From NCBI RefSeq assembly GCF_014352855.1, contig NZ_CP060697.1, positions 682,001-746,000 on the forward strand: a DNA stretch of 64,000 nt, in the 5' to 3' direction. A program made the translations under genes and the position numbers. Below are positions 53,637-61,852 of the stretch, piece after piece. The notes beneath the pieces were generated by a model, which worked only from the letters and a program-made list of their open reading frames with translations, was not told the origin of the DNA and did no database searches. How positions within the stretch are numbered: position 1 is the stretch's first letter; every line of letters begins with the position of its first letter. This DNA is from Sphingomonas sabuli. Its GTDB lineage: Bacteria; Pseudomonadota; Alphaproteobacteria; Sphingomonadales; Sphingomonadaceae.

Positions 53637-54196
53637 CCATGCCGACGATCAAGGAGGATTGGCAGATGATGACCGCCGACACGCAAAACTTCAGCGCTCG
53701 GGAGCTGGCCGCCCGCGCGGTCACGTTCGACCGCCAGATCCGCGCCCGGAACGTTCGGGAATATGGGGCGAGCGCCGTAGTCGCCGGCTTCTTTGGCTGG
53801 CGCGCGACGGTTTCCGACGGGACGGCGCAGGTCGCCGCTATCTTGCTGGTGCTGGCGGCCTTGTGGACAGCCTTCCATATCTGGCGCGCGGGGGCTCCGG
53901 CGGAGCCGGACCTGCTCGCCCCGGCAGAAACGCAGCGGATGCAATGGAGGGACGAACTTGAGCGGCAGGCGCAGCTGCTCGAAAGTGTCCGCTGGACCTA
54001 TCTCGCGCCGTTCGCGCCCGGTTTCCTGCTGTCCGCGCTGACCCCGGTAATCGACCGCTGGCCAGCCGTATCGACAGGCGACATGGTCATCGCCAGTGCC
54101 ATGGTGGCGGTCTTCGCCATCGTGCTGGCCGTCATCAACCGGCTTAACGCCAGGGCCGCGTGCCAGCTTCGCGAAACGATCGCCGCGCTCGACTAG
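53633..54196 (+). CDS. Membrane protein coupled to the ECF sigma factor, possible anti-sigma factor
   Basis: A 187-residue protein with about four hydrophobic helices (residues near 47-62, 67-84, 124-142 and 152-172), between which sits a charged loop ([19 protein letters not shown]). It begins in the sigma factor stop codon (ATGA). The N-terminal cytosolic ~45 residues could bind the sigma factor, but there is no zinc HxxxCxxC motif, so it is not a ZAS-type anti-sigma. Function is inferred only from position. The stop interlocks with the convergent aldo/keto reductase gene (CTAG at 54193-54196). Confidence 0.68.
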   Translation: MTMPTIKEDWQMMTADTQNFSARELAARAVTFDRQIRARNVREYGASAVVAGFFGWRATVSDGTAQVAAILLVLAALWTAFHIWRAGAPAEPDLLAPAETQRMQWRDELERQAQLLESVRWTYLAPFAPGFLLSALTPVIDRWPAVSTGDMVIASAMVAVFAIVLAVINRLNARAACQLRETIAALD

Positions 54197-55179
54197 CGGT
54201 TGACCGTGGCCATCCCCTGCGCGTGGTAACGGTCGCCCGCTGCCGCACCGGGCGGAAGGATGGAATCCAGTCGCTGCAGGTCGGCATCGGTCAACTCGAC
54301 ATCCAAAGCGGCGATATTCTCGTCGAGATATTTGCGCCGCTTGGTTCCCGGGATCGGCACCACGTCCTCGCCCTTCGCAAGCACCCAGGCCAGCGCCAGT
54401 TGCGCAGTGGTGCAGCCCTTTTCCTTCGCCAGGTCCTCAACTTCGCCGACTAGCGCGATGTTCTTGCGGAAATTGTCGCCGGTGAAGCGCGGATGGAAGC
54501 GGCGGTAATCGTCGTCGGGGAAATCGTCGGGCGAGCGAATCTGACCGGTCAGGAAGCCGCGGCCGAGCGGGGAATATGCGACGTATCCGATGCCCAGTTC
54601 GCGGACCGTCGGCAGAACCTCATCCTCCGCATCGCGGCTCCACAATGACAGCTCCGTCTGCACCGCCGTGATTCGGTGCGTGTCGTTGGCCTTGCGGATG
54701 GTATCGGCGGCGGCCTCCGACAGGCCAAGGAAGCGGACCTTGCCGTTTTCGACCAGCCGCGCCATCGCGCCGACCGTTTCCTCGATCGGCACGTTGGTGT
54801 CGACGCGGTGCTGGTAATACAGGTCGATGACGTCGACCCCGAGCCGCTTCAGGCTCGCGTCGCAGGCGGTCCGGACATAATCGGGATCGCCGCGCACGCC
54901 GAGGAACTCGCCGCCCTCGCCGCGCACGTTGCCGAACTTGGTGGCCAGGAAGACCTCGTCGCGCCGGTCCTTGATCGCCCGGCCGACCAGTTCCTCATTG
55001 TCGCCCGATCCGTACATGTCCGCGGTGTCGAGGAAGTTCAGCCCCTGATCGAGCGCGTGGTGGATGGTCGCGATCGATTCCTGCTCGTCCCGCGCGCCGT
55101 AGAATTCGCTCATGCCCATGCAGCCAAGGCCGATCGCTGAAACCGACGGTCCGCCGGTGCCCAGGGTTCGCATCTTCAT
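54193..55179 (-). CDS. Aldo/keto reductase
   Basis: A 328-residue NADPH-dependent aldo/keto reductase of the YajO/PLR-like group. The tetrad is present: Asp and Tyr in [14 protein letters not shown] (about residues 51-56), Lys in LATKFG, and His in YYQHRVDTN. The NADPH-binding C-terminal segment [17 protein letters not shown] is intact. Substrate unknown. It is divergent from the metC-like gene by 105 bases; no palindrome or strong promoter was identified in that gap. Confidence 0.9.
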   Translation of the reverse strand: MKMRTLGTGGPSVSAIGLGCMGMSEFYGARDEQESIATIHHALDQGLNFLDTADMYGSGDNEELVGRAIKDRRDEVFLATKFGNVRGEGGEFLGVRGDPDYVRTACDASLKRLGVDVIDLYYQHRVDTNVPIEETVGAMARLVENGKVRFLGLSEAAADTIRKANDTHRITAVQTELSLWSRDAEDEVLPTVRELGIGYVAYSPLGRGFLTGQIRSPDDFPDDDYRRFHPRFTGDNFRKNIALVGEVEDLAKEKGCTTAQLALAWVLAKGEDVVPIPGTKRRKYLDENIAALDVELTDADLQRLDSILPPGAAAGDRYHAQGMATVNR

Positions 55180-55284
55180 CAGGCCGATCTCCTTGTCGGA
55201 TTAAATAGGTTCGGATTGGCAACGCATCGCGCGAGCGCTTGTGCCGCGACGGTGGCACCACCGTCGCATTGCAGTTAGGACGCG

Positions 55285-56454
55285 ATGGTGACCGACGACA
55301 GCAAGCGCATCGACACCCGGCTAGTGACTGGCGGACGGCGAAAGGCCTGGACCGGCCGGCTGGTCAGCCCGCCGGTCGAACGCGCCTCCACCCTGATTTT
55401 CGACAGCGTCGAACAGATGCGCACCTCGCGCCCCGCGCCCGGCACCTACGTCTACGGGTTGCAGGGGACAACGTCGCAATGGGCCTTGCGCGAGGCGCTG
55501 GCGGACATTGATCCGGGCGCAGCGGGCGTCGCGCTGGCGTCGTCGGGCCTTGCCGCCGTAACCACCGCTTTACTGGCGGTGCTGCAGTCCGGCGACGAAC
55601 TGCTGATGGTTGACAGCGCCTACATCCCCACCCGGCAGTTCTGCGACGGCACGCTCAAGAAAATGGGTGTCACGACGCGCTATTATGACCCGCTCGCCAG
55701 CGCGGAGGAGGTTGCCGCACTAGCCGGTGACCGGACCCGCGCCATCTTCCTGGAAAGTCCGGGCTCGCTCAGTTTCGAGGTGCAGGACGTGCCGGGCATT
55801 GCGGCTATGGCCCGGGATCGCGGCATCGTCACATTGCTCGACAATACTTGGGCGACCCCCCTGCTCTTTCCGGCGTTCGCGCATGGCGTCGACATCTCGA
55901 TCCTTGCGCTGACCAAACATGTCGGCGGTCATTCCGACCTGCTGATGGGCGCCATCTCGTCGACCCAGAGCTGGGCCGACAGAGTGGAACGCACGGTGTT
56001 CGAACTCGGTCAGTCAGTCAGCCCCGACGACGCCTGGCTGGCGCTCCGCGGATTGCGGACGCTGGGACTGCGGCTGAAGCGGCACGAAGCCAGCAGTCTG
56101 GAACTGGCCCGCTGGCTGCAGGACCATCCCAAGGTCGGCGCGATCCGCCATCCCGCGTTCGACGGTTGTCCGGGCCACGCATATTGGCGGCGCGACTTCG
56201 CCGGTTCGTCCGGCCTGTTCGCCTTTGCGCTCAAGGATGCCAACAAGGCCGGGCGCGATGCATTCGTCGACCGGCTCAGGATTTTTGGCCTTGGCTACAG
56301 CTGGGGCGGGTTCGAAAGCCTTGCCGTCCCGGCCGACCCGGTCCGCACCGCTACGGCGCCCGATTTCGGCGGACCGCTGGTACGGATCCACGCCGGACTT
56401 GAGGATCCTGCCGACCTGATCGCCGATCTGGACCAGGCGTTCGCAGAAACGTGA
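55285..56454 (+). CDS. metC: Cystathionine beta-lyase-type PLP enzyme
   Basis: A 389-residue Cys/Met-metabolism PLP enzyme. PLP lysine is in LALTKHVGGHSDLLMG (about residue 212), TYVYGLQGTTSQWALREALA is the conserved N-terminal phosphate/substrate segment, and LFAFALKDAN and FGLGYSWGGFESL are the C-terminal domain. The GYSWGG(F/Y)ES ending is characteristic of the MetC beta-lyase group. It converts cystathionine to homocysteine, or acts as a related C-S lyase. Its symbol is given as the closest match. Confidence 0.88.
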   Translation: MVTDDSKRIDTRLVTGGRRKAWTGRLVSPPVERASTLIFDSVEQMRTSRPAPGTYVYGLQGTTSQWALREALADIDPGAAGVALASSGLAAVTTALLAVLQSGDELLMVDSAYIPTRQFCDGTLKKMGVTTRYYDPLASAEEVAALAGDRTRAIFLESPGSLSFEVQDVPGIAAMARDRGIVTLLDNTWATPLLFPAFAHGVDISILALTKHVGGHSDLLMGAISSTQSWADRVERTVFELGQSVSPDDAWLALRGLRTLGLRLKRHEASSLELARWLQDHPKVGAIRHPAFDGCPGHAYWRRDFAGSSGLFAFALKDANKAGRDAFVDRLRIFGLGYSWGGFESLAVPADPVRTATAPDFGGPLVRIHAGLEDPADLIADLDQAFAET

Positions 56455-56525
56455 GACCGTTCATCCCGCGTTCGTTCGATCGCTGACTAGACTGCGGTCA
56501 TTGTCGCGACGGATTGGGAAAAGCC

Positions 56526-56810
56526 ATGAAGCCGGTGCTGATGATTCTACTGCAAGCCGCGTCGGCAGCGCCGCAGGTTACCACCGAATGCGATGGCGAT
56601 TCCTCAGGTGAGATCGTCGTTTGCGGTACTCGTCCGGGCCGCAGCCGGTACCGTTTGCCCATCCTTCCGAAAACCTACGAGTCGAAGCTGCCAAAGGCGG
56701 AGATGGAAATCGCGCCGGGGTTGAAGGCCGCCGTAAAGGTCGATTCCGTCGAGCTTCCCGGCGGAGCGAAAAGCGATCGGGTGATGATCCAGATCGGAAC
56801 CAAGCTCTAA
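56526..56810 (+). CDS. Small secreted protein with IVVCG motif
   Basis: A 94-residue protein starting MKPVLMILLQAASAAPQ, a plausible signal peptide. The mature part begins with TECDGDSSGEIVVCGTRPGR followed by SRYRLPILP; the C-GDEIVVCG-RYRLP pattern is, as I recall, a recurring small periplasmic family in sphingomonads with unknown function. The two cysteines could form a disulfide. A TTG at 56514 is also open, but the ATG gives a cleaner signal peptide. The stop interlocks with the convergent emrB-type gene (CTAA). Confidence 0.7.
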   Translation: MKPVLMILLQAASAAPQVTTECDGDSSGEIVVCGTRPGRSRYRLPILPKTYESKLPKAEMEIAPGLKAAVKVDSVELPGGAKSDRVMIQIGTKL

Positions 56811-58357
56811 TCCATCGCCGCGGCCGGCTGCGACCCGGGGGCTTTGCGCGTGTTCTTCATCAACAGCAGCAGCGGCAGTACGGCGAAGGTCACCCACATC
56901 ATCAGCTTGAAGTCGTCCAGATAGGCGATGAATAGCGCCTGCCGGGTGATTTCCGCGTTGAGGTAAGCGGCAACCGACGTCGCCTGGTTGCCCAGCGTCT
57001 GCAGCACGTTGGGGTCGATCGTGGGGATCATGCTGTCAGTGACGTGCGCCGCCATGTCGGCATGCGCGACCTGGGTCATGCGTACGAGCTGGAAACTGAC
57101 GATCGAGATCCCGACCGACCCGCCGATGTTGCGGGCCAGGTTGAGCAAGGCCGCGCCGGTGGTGCGCTCGCTCGGCGCCAAGGTCGCAAAGGCAAGCGTC
57201 TGCAGCGGCACGAAGATAAGGCCGAGGCCGAGGCCCTGGACCAGCCCGCTCAGAATGACCGGCCGCGACGGCTGGTCGAGCGCGAAACCGGTCATCATCC
57301 ATAGCGACACGCCCATCAGGATGACGCCCGTCGCCACCAACAGGCGGGCGTCCACCCTATTGGTCAGCCGCCCGGCAAGCAGCATGGAAATCAGTGTGCC
57401 CACCCCGCGCGGAGCGGTCAGGAATCCCGACTGCAGCACCGAATAGCCATAGAGGTTCTGGAGCAGCGGCGGCAGCAGCGCGAGCCCGGCCAGCAGCAGG
57501 ACGCCGGTTATGACCATGAACACCAGCGAGGTCGCGAAATTGCGGTCCGCGAAGATTGACCGGTCCCACAGCGGGTCCTTGGCGGTGATCGTGTGGACGA
57601 CGAACATCCAGAAGGCTGCCACCGCCAAGCCGGTCTCGATAAGGATTTCCCAGCTGTCGAACCAGTCGAGCTGCTGGCCACGGTCGAGGAACATCTGCAG
57701 CGCGCCCAGCGCCACCGCGAGGAGCCCGAAGCCGAACAGGTCGAAGCGCCGCCGCCGGGTTTCGGTCGTCGGCATGAACGCCGTCATCAGGAAGAAGCAC
57801 AGCACGCCCACCGGCAGGTTGACCAGGAATACCCAGCGCCAATCATAACTGTCGGTCAGCCAGCCGCCGAGCACCGGGCCAAGGATCGGACCGATCATCA
57901 CGCCGCCGCCGAACAGGGCCATCGCCTGCCCATGCTTCTCGCGCGGATTGATATCGAACAAAGTGGCCTGAGCGAGCGGGACGATGAACGCGCCGCCGAC
58001 GCCCTGTACCGCCCGGAACGCGACCATTTCGATCAGCGAGGTCGCCATCGCGCACAGCACCGACGCGGTCGTGAACACGACCACCGAAATGACCAGCAGC
58101 CGCTTGCGCCCGACGCGGTCGGCCAGCCAGCCGCTCATCGGCAGCGCGATCGCGGACGCGACGATGTAACTGGTCAGCACCCAGTTGACCGTTTCCTGGG
58201 TCGCGCTGAGGCTGGCCTGCATATGCGGCAAGGCGACATTGGCGATGGTCGTGTCCAGCACCTGCAGCAGCACAGCCATCATCACCCCGATGGTGACGAT
58301 GATGCGCTGCCCGGTGGGCAAGGGATGCGCTGCAACGCCCGCCGTTTCGCCGGCCAT
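56807..58357 (-). CDS. emrB: DHA2-family multidrug efflux transporter (EmrB type)
   Basis: A 516-residue major-facilitator protein with 14 helices. MFS motif A is GWLADRVGRKRLL (about residue 76), motif C is in GGGVMIGPILGPVLGGWLTD, and the N-terminal VLDTTIANVALPHM is the DHA2 H+-antiport signature motif D1. It exports drugs with the periplasmic adaptor encoded by the next gene. It is last in marR-emrA-emrB, eight bases after emrA. No TolC-type gene is in the window. Substrate is unknown. Confidence 0.92.
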   Translation of the reverse strand: MAGETAGVAAHPLPTGQRIIVTIGVMMAVLLQVLDTTIANVALPHMQASLSATQETVNWVLTSYIVASAIALPMSGWLADRVGRKRLLVISVVVFTTASVLCAMATSLIEMVAFRAVQGVGGAFIVPLAQATLFDINPREKHGQAMALFGGGVMIGPILGPVLGGWLTDSYDWRWVFLVNLPVGVLCFFLMTAFMPTTETRRRRFDLFGFGLLAVALGALQMFLDRGQQLDWFDSWEILIETGLAVAAFWMFVVHTITAKDPLWDRSIFADRNFATSLVFMVITGVLLLAGLALLPPLLQNLYGYSVLQSGFLTAPRGVGTLISMLLAGRLTNRVDARLLVATGVILMGVSLWMMTGFALDQPSRPVILSGLVQGLGLGLIFVPLQTLAFATLAPSERTTGAALLNLARNIGGSVGISIVSFQLVRMTQVAHADMAAHVTDSMIPTIDPNVLQTLGNQATSVAAYLNAEITRQALFIAYLDDFKLMMWVTFAVLPLLLLMKNTRKAPGSQPAAAMD

Positions 58358-58365
58358 GGCTGGGC

Positions 58366-59439
58366 CTACTTGCCGCCGGTATCGACGGATACGTCGGCCG
58401 ACAGCCCGGCGATCATCGGTCGCGCGGGCGTCTTGTCGAACGCGATCCGGACGGGCACGCGCTGGGTTACCTTGACCCAGTTGCCGTTGGCGTTCTGCGC
58501 CGGGAGCAGCGAAAATTCGCTGCCCGTGCCTGCGCCGATGCTTTCGACATGGCCTTCGAACTCACCGGAATAGGCATCGATCTTGATCGTCGCTTTCTGT
58601 CCCGGCTGCATTTCGGCCAGCTGCTTTTCCTTAAAATTGGCTTCGATCCACGCGCCTTCGCCGCGGACGATCGACACCGCGCCGACGCCCGACACGACCT
58701 GCGTCCCGACTTGCAGCCGCCCGGCGTTGGCAATCTCACCCGCCATCGGCGCGCGCACTACGGTACGCTCCAGGTCGAGCCGCGCCTTGTCGACCGCGGC
58801 CTGCGCCTGCGCCACCGACGGCTGTTCGCCGGGAGCGATCGCGGCGTTGGCGTTGGCGGAGCGCGCCTGCGCGTCGGCCAGCGCGGTTTCCGCGGCCCGC
58901 ACTTCGTTGAGCGCGTCTTCGTAGTCGGCGCGGGTGGTGAAGCCCTTGCCGAGCAGCGCCTGCTGGCGGGCGAGCGCGTTGCGCTTGATGCCAAGGTTGG
59001 CGCGCGCCCCGGTAATGTCGGCGCCGGTGCCTGCGGCCTGGGTACGCAACTGGGTGGTTTGCAAGCGGGCGGCGGCAAGCTGTGCCTGCGCCTGTTCCAG
59101 CGCGACCTGGAATGGGGCCGGGTCGATGCGAAACAGAACGTCCCCCTGCTCGACATGGTCACCGTCCTCGACACTGGCCGCGATGACCGGGCCGGTAACC
59201 TGCGCGGTGACCGACACGATATCCGTCTTGACCTGCGCATTGTCGGTCGACTGCGACCCGCCGCTGGACAGCCACAGATAGAGGCCAAACGCGAGGATCA
59301 GCAGCGGCACGGCCAACATCGCGACCAAGCGCCCGCGCGACCGTCTCGACGGCTGGGTCTCGGTGATTACCCTTTCGACGTCGGCCGGCACTGCGGTCGG
59401 CGCAGCGGTCTCGACGCCGTCTCTCTTCATTCTGTTCAT
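58366..59439 (-). CDS. emrA: HlyD-family membrane fusion protein (EmrA type)
   Basis: A 357-residue periplasmic adaptor. One N-terminal membrane helix (about residues 37-58), then STDNAQVKTDIVSVTAQVTG with barrel-sandwich strands, a long coiled coil (about 105-205, many Gln/Ala heptads such as QAQAQLAAARLQTTQLR), and the beta-barrel at about 205-345 with VVRAPMAGEIANAGRLQVG. It links EmrB to an outer-membrane channel. The start overlaps the marR stop by ATGA. Confidence 0.92.
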   Translation of the reverse strand: MNRMKRDGVETAAPTAVPADVERVITETQPSRRSRGRLVAMLAVPLLILAFGLYLWLSSGGSQSTDNAQVKTDIVSVTAQVTGPVIAASVEDGDHVEQGDVLFRIDPAPFQVALEQAQAQLAAARLQTTQLRTQAAGTGADITGARANLGIKRNALARQQALLGKGFTTRADYEDALNEVRAAETALADAQARSANANAAIAPGEQPSVAQAQAAVDKARLDLERTVVRAPMAGEIANAGRLQVGTQVVSGVGAVSIVRGEGAWIEANFKEKQLAEMQPGQKATIKIDAYSGEFEGHVESIGAGTGSEFSLLPAQNANGNWVKVTQRVPVRIAFDKTPARPMIAGLSADVSVDTGGK

Positions 59440-59891
59440 GCCCGCGCCGCCTTTCCGCGCTGTCTGCCTGTCCCCGCCACATTGTCCCGGATCGTCGCCA
59501 GCCGCTCGCGCAGGTCGGCGAATTGCGTGTCGCTAATGCCTTCGAGCGTTTCGTCGGCAAGAACATGCGCCATTTCGCGCAGCTTCTTCACTAGCGGCAT
59601 CGCCGCCTCGGTCAGGTCCAGCAGCCATGCTCGCCGGTCGGTAGGATCGGGCTTGCGCTCGACCAGTCCGGCCTCGGCCAGGCGATCGACGATCCGGCAC
59701 AGGGTGATGGGCTCCATGTCCAGCCGATCGGCAAGTTCGACCTGCCGCAGTCCGGGCTCACGCTTCAGCCGCACCAGCACGCGCCATTGCGGACGCGTAA
59801 TGCCGACTTCTGCTGCCCGCTGGTCGAACGCCCGGCGCACGATGCGCGCCGTCTCGCCAATTTCGAACAACAGGTCCTCAGACGATTCCAT
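59436..59891 (-). CDS. MarR-family regulator of the efflux operon
   Basis: A 151-residue repressor with the MarR winged helix: RPQWRVLVRLKREPGLRQVELADRLDMEPITLCRIVDRLAEAGLVERK covers helices 3-4 and the wing (shown here only in parts: RQVELADRLDMEP, then DRRAWLLDLT). The long terminal helices form the dimer. It is first in the operon with emrA and emrB and is preceded by a perfect palindrome overlapping its promoter, the classic autoregulated EmrR/MarR layout. Ligand is unknown; phenolic compounds are usual. Confidence 0.9.
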   Translation of the reverse strand: MESSEDLLFEIGETARIVRRAFDQRAAEVGITRPQWRVLVRLKREPGLRQVELADRLDMEPITLCRIVDRLAEAGLVERKPDPTDRRAWLLDLTEAAMPLVKKLREMAHVLADETLEGISDTQFADLRERLATIRDNVAGTGRQRGKAARA

Positions 59892-59902
59892 GGCGGCTCA
59901 TA

Positions 59903-59920
59903 TAATAAGCGTGCTTATTA
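59903..59920. promoter_or_regulatory. MarR operator palindrome
   Basis: TAATAAGC-GT-GCTTATTA is a perfect inverted repeat with two 8-base arms and a 2-base spacer. It lies 12-29 bases upstream of the marR ATG (59891). On the minus strand it sits between a -35-like TTGATT and a -10-like TATATG about 16 bases apart, so a bound dimer would block RNA polymerase. Confidence 0.8.
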
Positions 59921-60003
59921 AATCAACGAGCGCCGGGCTGCGGTGGAAAGCAAGAATGGATTTTTATGTGTGGTCGCCACTTGCTGCGCTCGTGCGCGCC
60001 AGC

Positions 60004-60023
60004 AAAATCAGTCCCCGGACTGA
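60004..60023 (-). terminator. Intrinsic terminator of tRNA-Gly
   Basis: On the minus strand TCAGTCC-GG-GGACTGA (60023-60008) forms a 7-bp hairpin immediately followed by TTTT (60007-60004). It starts 8 bases after the encoded CCA of tRNA-Gly. Confidence 0.85.
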
Positions 60024-60030
60024 CTTCTGC

Positions 60031-60104
60031 TGGAGCGGGTAGCGGGAATCGAACCCGCGCGTTCAGCTTGGGAAGCTGACAGGCTACCATTACATCATAC
60101 CCGC
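60031..60104 (-). tRNA. tRNA-Gly (CCC)
   Basis: On the minus strand the acceptor strands GCGGGTA (60104-60098) and TACCCGC (60041-60035) pair. The anticodon stem TCAGC/GCTGA holds the loop TTCCCAA with anticodon CCC (plus-strand ggg at 60070-60072). The T-arm has GGTTCGATTCC, and CCA is encoded (60033-60031). A terminator follows. Confidence 0.96.
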
Positions 60105-60154
60105 GTATGGCGGCGCCGAATTAGGTGCTCGCCGACCGAGCGTCAACGCACCGG

Positions 60155-60931
60155 TCAGTCCGCCTCGCCGGTCGATACTCCGGCCTCGGCCAGGCGCTCG
60201 CGCAGTGCTGCAGCGGCCGCATCGGCTTTCGCGCCCTCGTCCGAGCGGACGACGAAGTCCGCCCCGAACATGCCGCTCCTGTAAAAGGGGTAGCTGCCGA
60301 TCTGCGTGCCGGGGTGGGCGTCCTGTACCGCCTTGAGCAGGTCAGCGACATCGCTTTCGGCCGCGAACGCGCGGATCGTCACCGACGCCATCGGTTGCCC
60401 CCCCTCCAGCGCCCCATCGAGCGCCTCGAGCATCGTCCTGGCGATATTGGGCACGCCGGCGAGAATATAGACATTGCCCATCTTCACCCCCGGCGCGCCA
60501 GACGCCTGGTTCGGGATGAGCTCCGCTCCCGATGGCACGCGCGCCATGCGCAGGCGCGCTTCAGTCAGCCCCTGTGGCCGGTCCCGGTAATATTCCTCCA
60601 GAATCCGCCGCGCTTCGGGGTGAATTATCACCGGCACGTCGAACGCCGCCGCGATGGATTCGATGGTGATATCGTCGTGCGTCGGGCCGATGCCGCCGGT
60701 GGTAAAGAGGTAGTCGTGATTGGGGCGCAGCCAATTGACCGCGCTGACGATCGCCGCCTGGTCGTCCGGCACCACGCGCACCTCGCGCAACCGCACCCCC
60801 TGCGTGTCCAGCCAGTGGGCGACCTGGGCGATATTCTTGTCCTCGGTCCGGCCGGACAGGATCTCGTCGCCGATCACCAGCAAAGCCGCGGTCCAGGTCC
60901 TGCGCTCGTCCAATCGGTCCTCCGGTGACAT
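60155..60931 (-). CDS. CinA-like molybdopterin-binding-domain protein
   Basis: A 258-residue protein containing a MoaB/MogA-type MPT-binding domain (residues 15-170): ALLVIGDEILSGRTEDKN, VPDD, LFTTGGIGPTHDDIT. This is the N-terminal half of competence-inducible CinA; the C-terminal nicotinamide-deamidase half is absent, so it is the short 'competence/damage-inducible protein A' form common in alphaproteobacteria. It may act as a nucleotide-metabolite hydrolase (ADP-ribose/NMN recycling in CinA), unproven. It is divergent from map across 28 bases. Confidence 0.86.
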   Translation of the reverse strand: MSPEDRLDERRTWTAALLVIGDEILSGRTEDKNIAQVAHWLDTQGVRLREVRVVPDDQAAIVSAVNWLRPNHDYLFTTGGIGPTHDDITIESIAAAFDVPVIIHPEARRILEEYYRDRPQGLTEARLRMARVPSGAELIPNQASGAPGVKMGNVYILAGVPNIARTMLEALDGALEGGQPMASVTIRAFAAESDVADLLKAVQDAHPGTQIGSYPFYRSGMFGADFVVRSDEGAKADAAAAALRERLAEAGVSTGEAD

Positions 60932-60959
60932 CGCCCGCCCGAATGCCTATTTGGGCGTC

Positions 60960-61790
60960 ATGACTCAATATATTACCGTCGCCGCCGACGACCGCGTCGA
61001 AGCAAAGAACGGCGTCATCAAGCTGCACGGGCCCGATGGCTTCGCCGGCATGCGAAAGGCCGGCCAGCTGGCCGCCGAGATACTCGACGCGCTGGTGCCG
61101 CATGTCGTTCCCGGTGTCACCACGGCGGAAATCGACGCCATCGTCTATCGAATTGCCAGCGACGCGGGGGCGGTTCCGGCGACGCTCGGCTATCGCGGCT
61201 ACACCAAGAGCTGCTGCACCTCGATCAATCACGTCGTGTGTCACGGCATTCCCGGCGACCGGGCGCTCAAGGACGGCGACATCGTCAACATCGACGTCAC
61301 GCCGATCATCGACGGCTGGCACGGCGATACCAGCCGCATGTTCCTTGTCGGCGACGTACCGATCAAGGCCCGGCGCCTGGTCGACATTACCTACGAATGC
61401 CTGATGCTCGGGCTTGAACAGGCGCGGCCGGGCAACCGGCTTGGCGACATTTCGCACGCCATCCAGTCCCACGCAGAAAGGCACCGCTACAGCGTGGTCC
61501 GCGATTTTTGCGGGCATGGCGTCGGCCGCCTTTTTCATGACAGTCCGGAAGTCGTTCACGCGGGACGCGCCGGCTCAGGCCCGGAGCTTCGGCCCGGCAT
61601 GATCTTCACCGTCGAACCGATGATCAACATCGGCCGCGCGGACGTGAAGCTGCTGGACGACGGCTGGACGGCCGTGACGCGCGACCGTTCGCTGTCCGCT
61701 CAGTTCGAACATTCGATCGGCATCACCGACACCGGCTGCGAGATTTTCACGAAGAGTCCCAAGGGCCTGGACAAGCCGCCTTACGCTTGA
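60960..61790 (+). CDS. map: Methionine aminopeptidase, type I
   Basis: A 276-residue enzyme removing N-terminal methionine. The two-metal pita-bread fold is complete: His in NHVVCHGIPG, Asp in VNIDVTPIIDGWHGDTS (two metal Asp), His in DFCGHGVGRLFH, Glu in MIFTVEPMI, and Glu in SAQFEHSIGIT. ATG 60960 gives a start MTQYITVAADD close to the family norm with a short extension of about 20 residues; the frame upstream belongs to the divergent gene. Only 62 bases separate it from the DUF885 lipoprotein gene downstream. Confidence 0.95.
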   Translation: MTQYITVAADDRVEAKNGVIKLHGPDGFAGMRKAGQLAAEILDALVPHVVPGVTTAEIDAIVYRIASDAGAVPATLGYRGYTKSCCTSINHVVCHGIPGDRALKDGDIVNIDVTPIIDGWHGDTSRMFLVGDVPIKARRLVDITYECLMLGLEQARPGNRLGDISHAIQSHAERHRYSVVRDFCGHGVGRLFHDSPEVVHAGRAGSGPELRPGMIFTVEPMINIGRADVKLLDDGWTAVTRDRSLSAQFEHSIGITDTGCEIFTKSPKGLDKPPYA

Positions 61791-61852
61791 GCCGCGGCGG
61801 TGGACGCGCCGCCAGCCTTCGCTACAAATGCCGGACGACCTTATCGAAAGGA

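Noticed and set aside
59956..60042. 29-codon open frame before tRNA-Gly
   Set aside because: It reads into the tRNA and its terminator and has no ribosome binding site or recognisable sequence.
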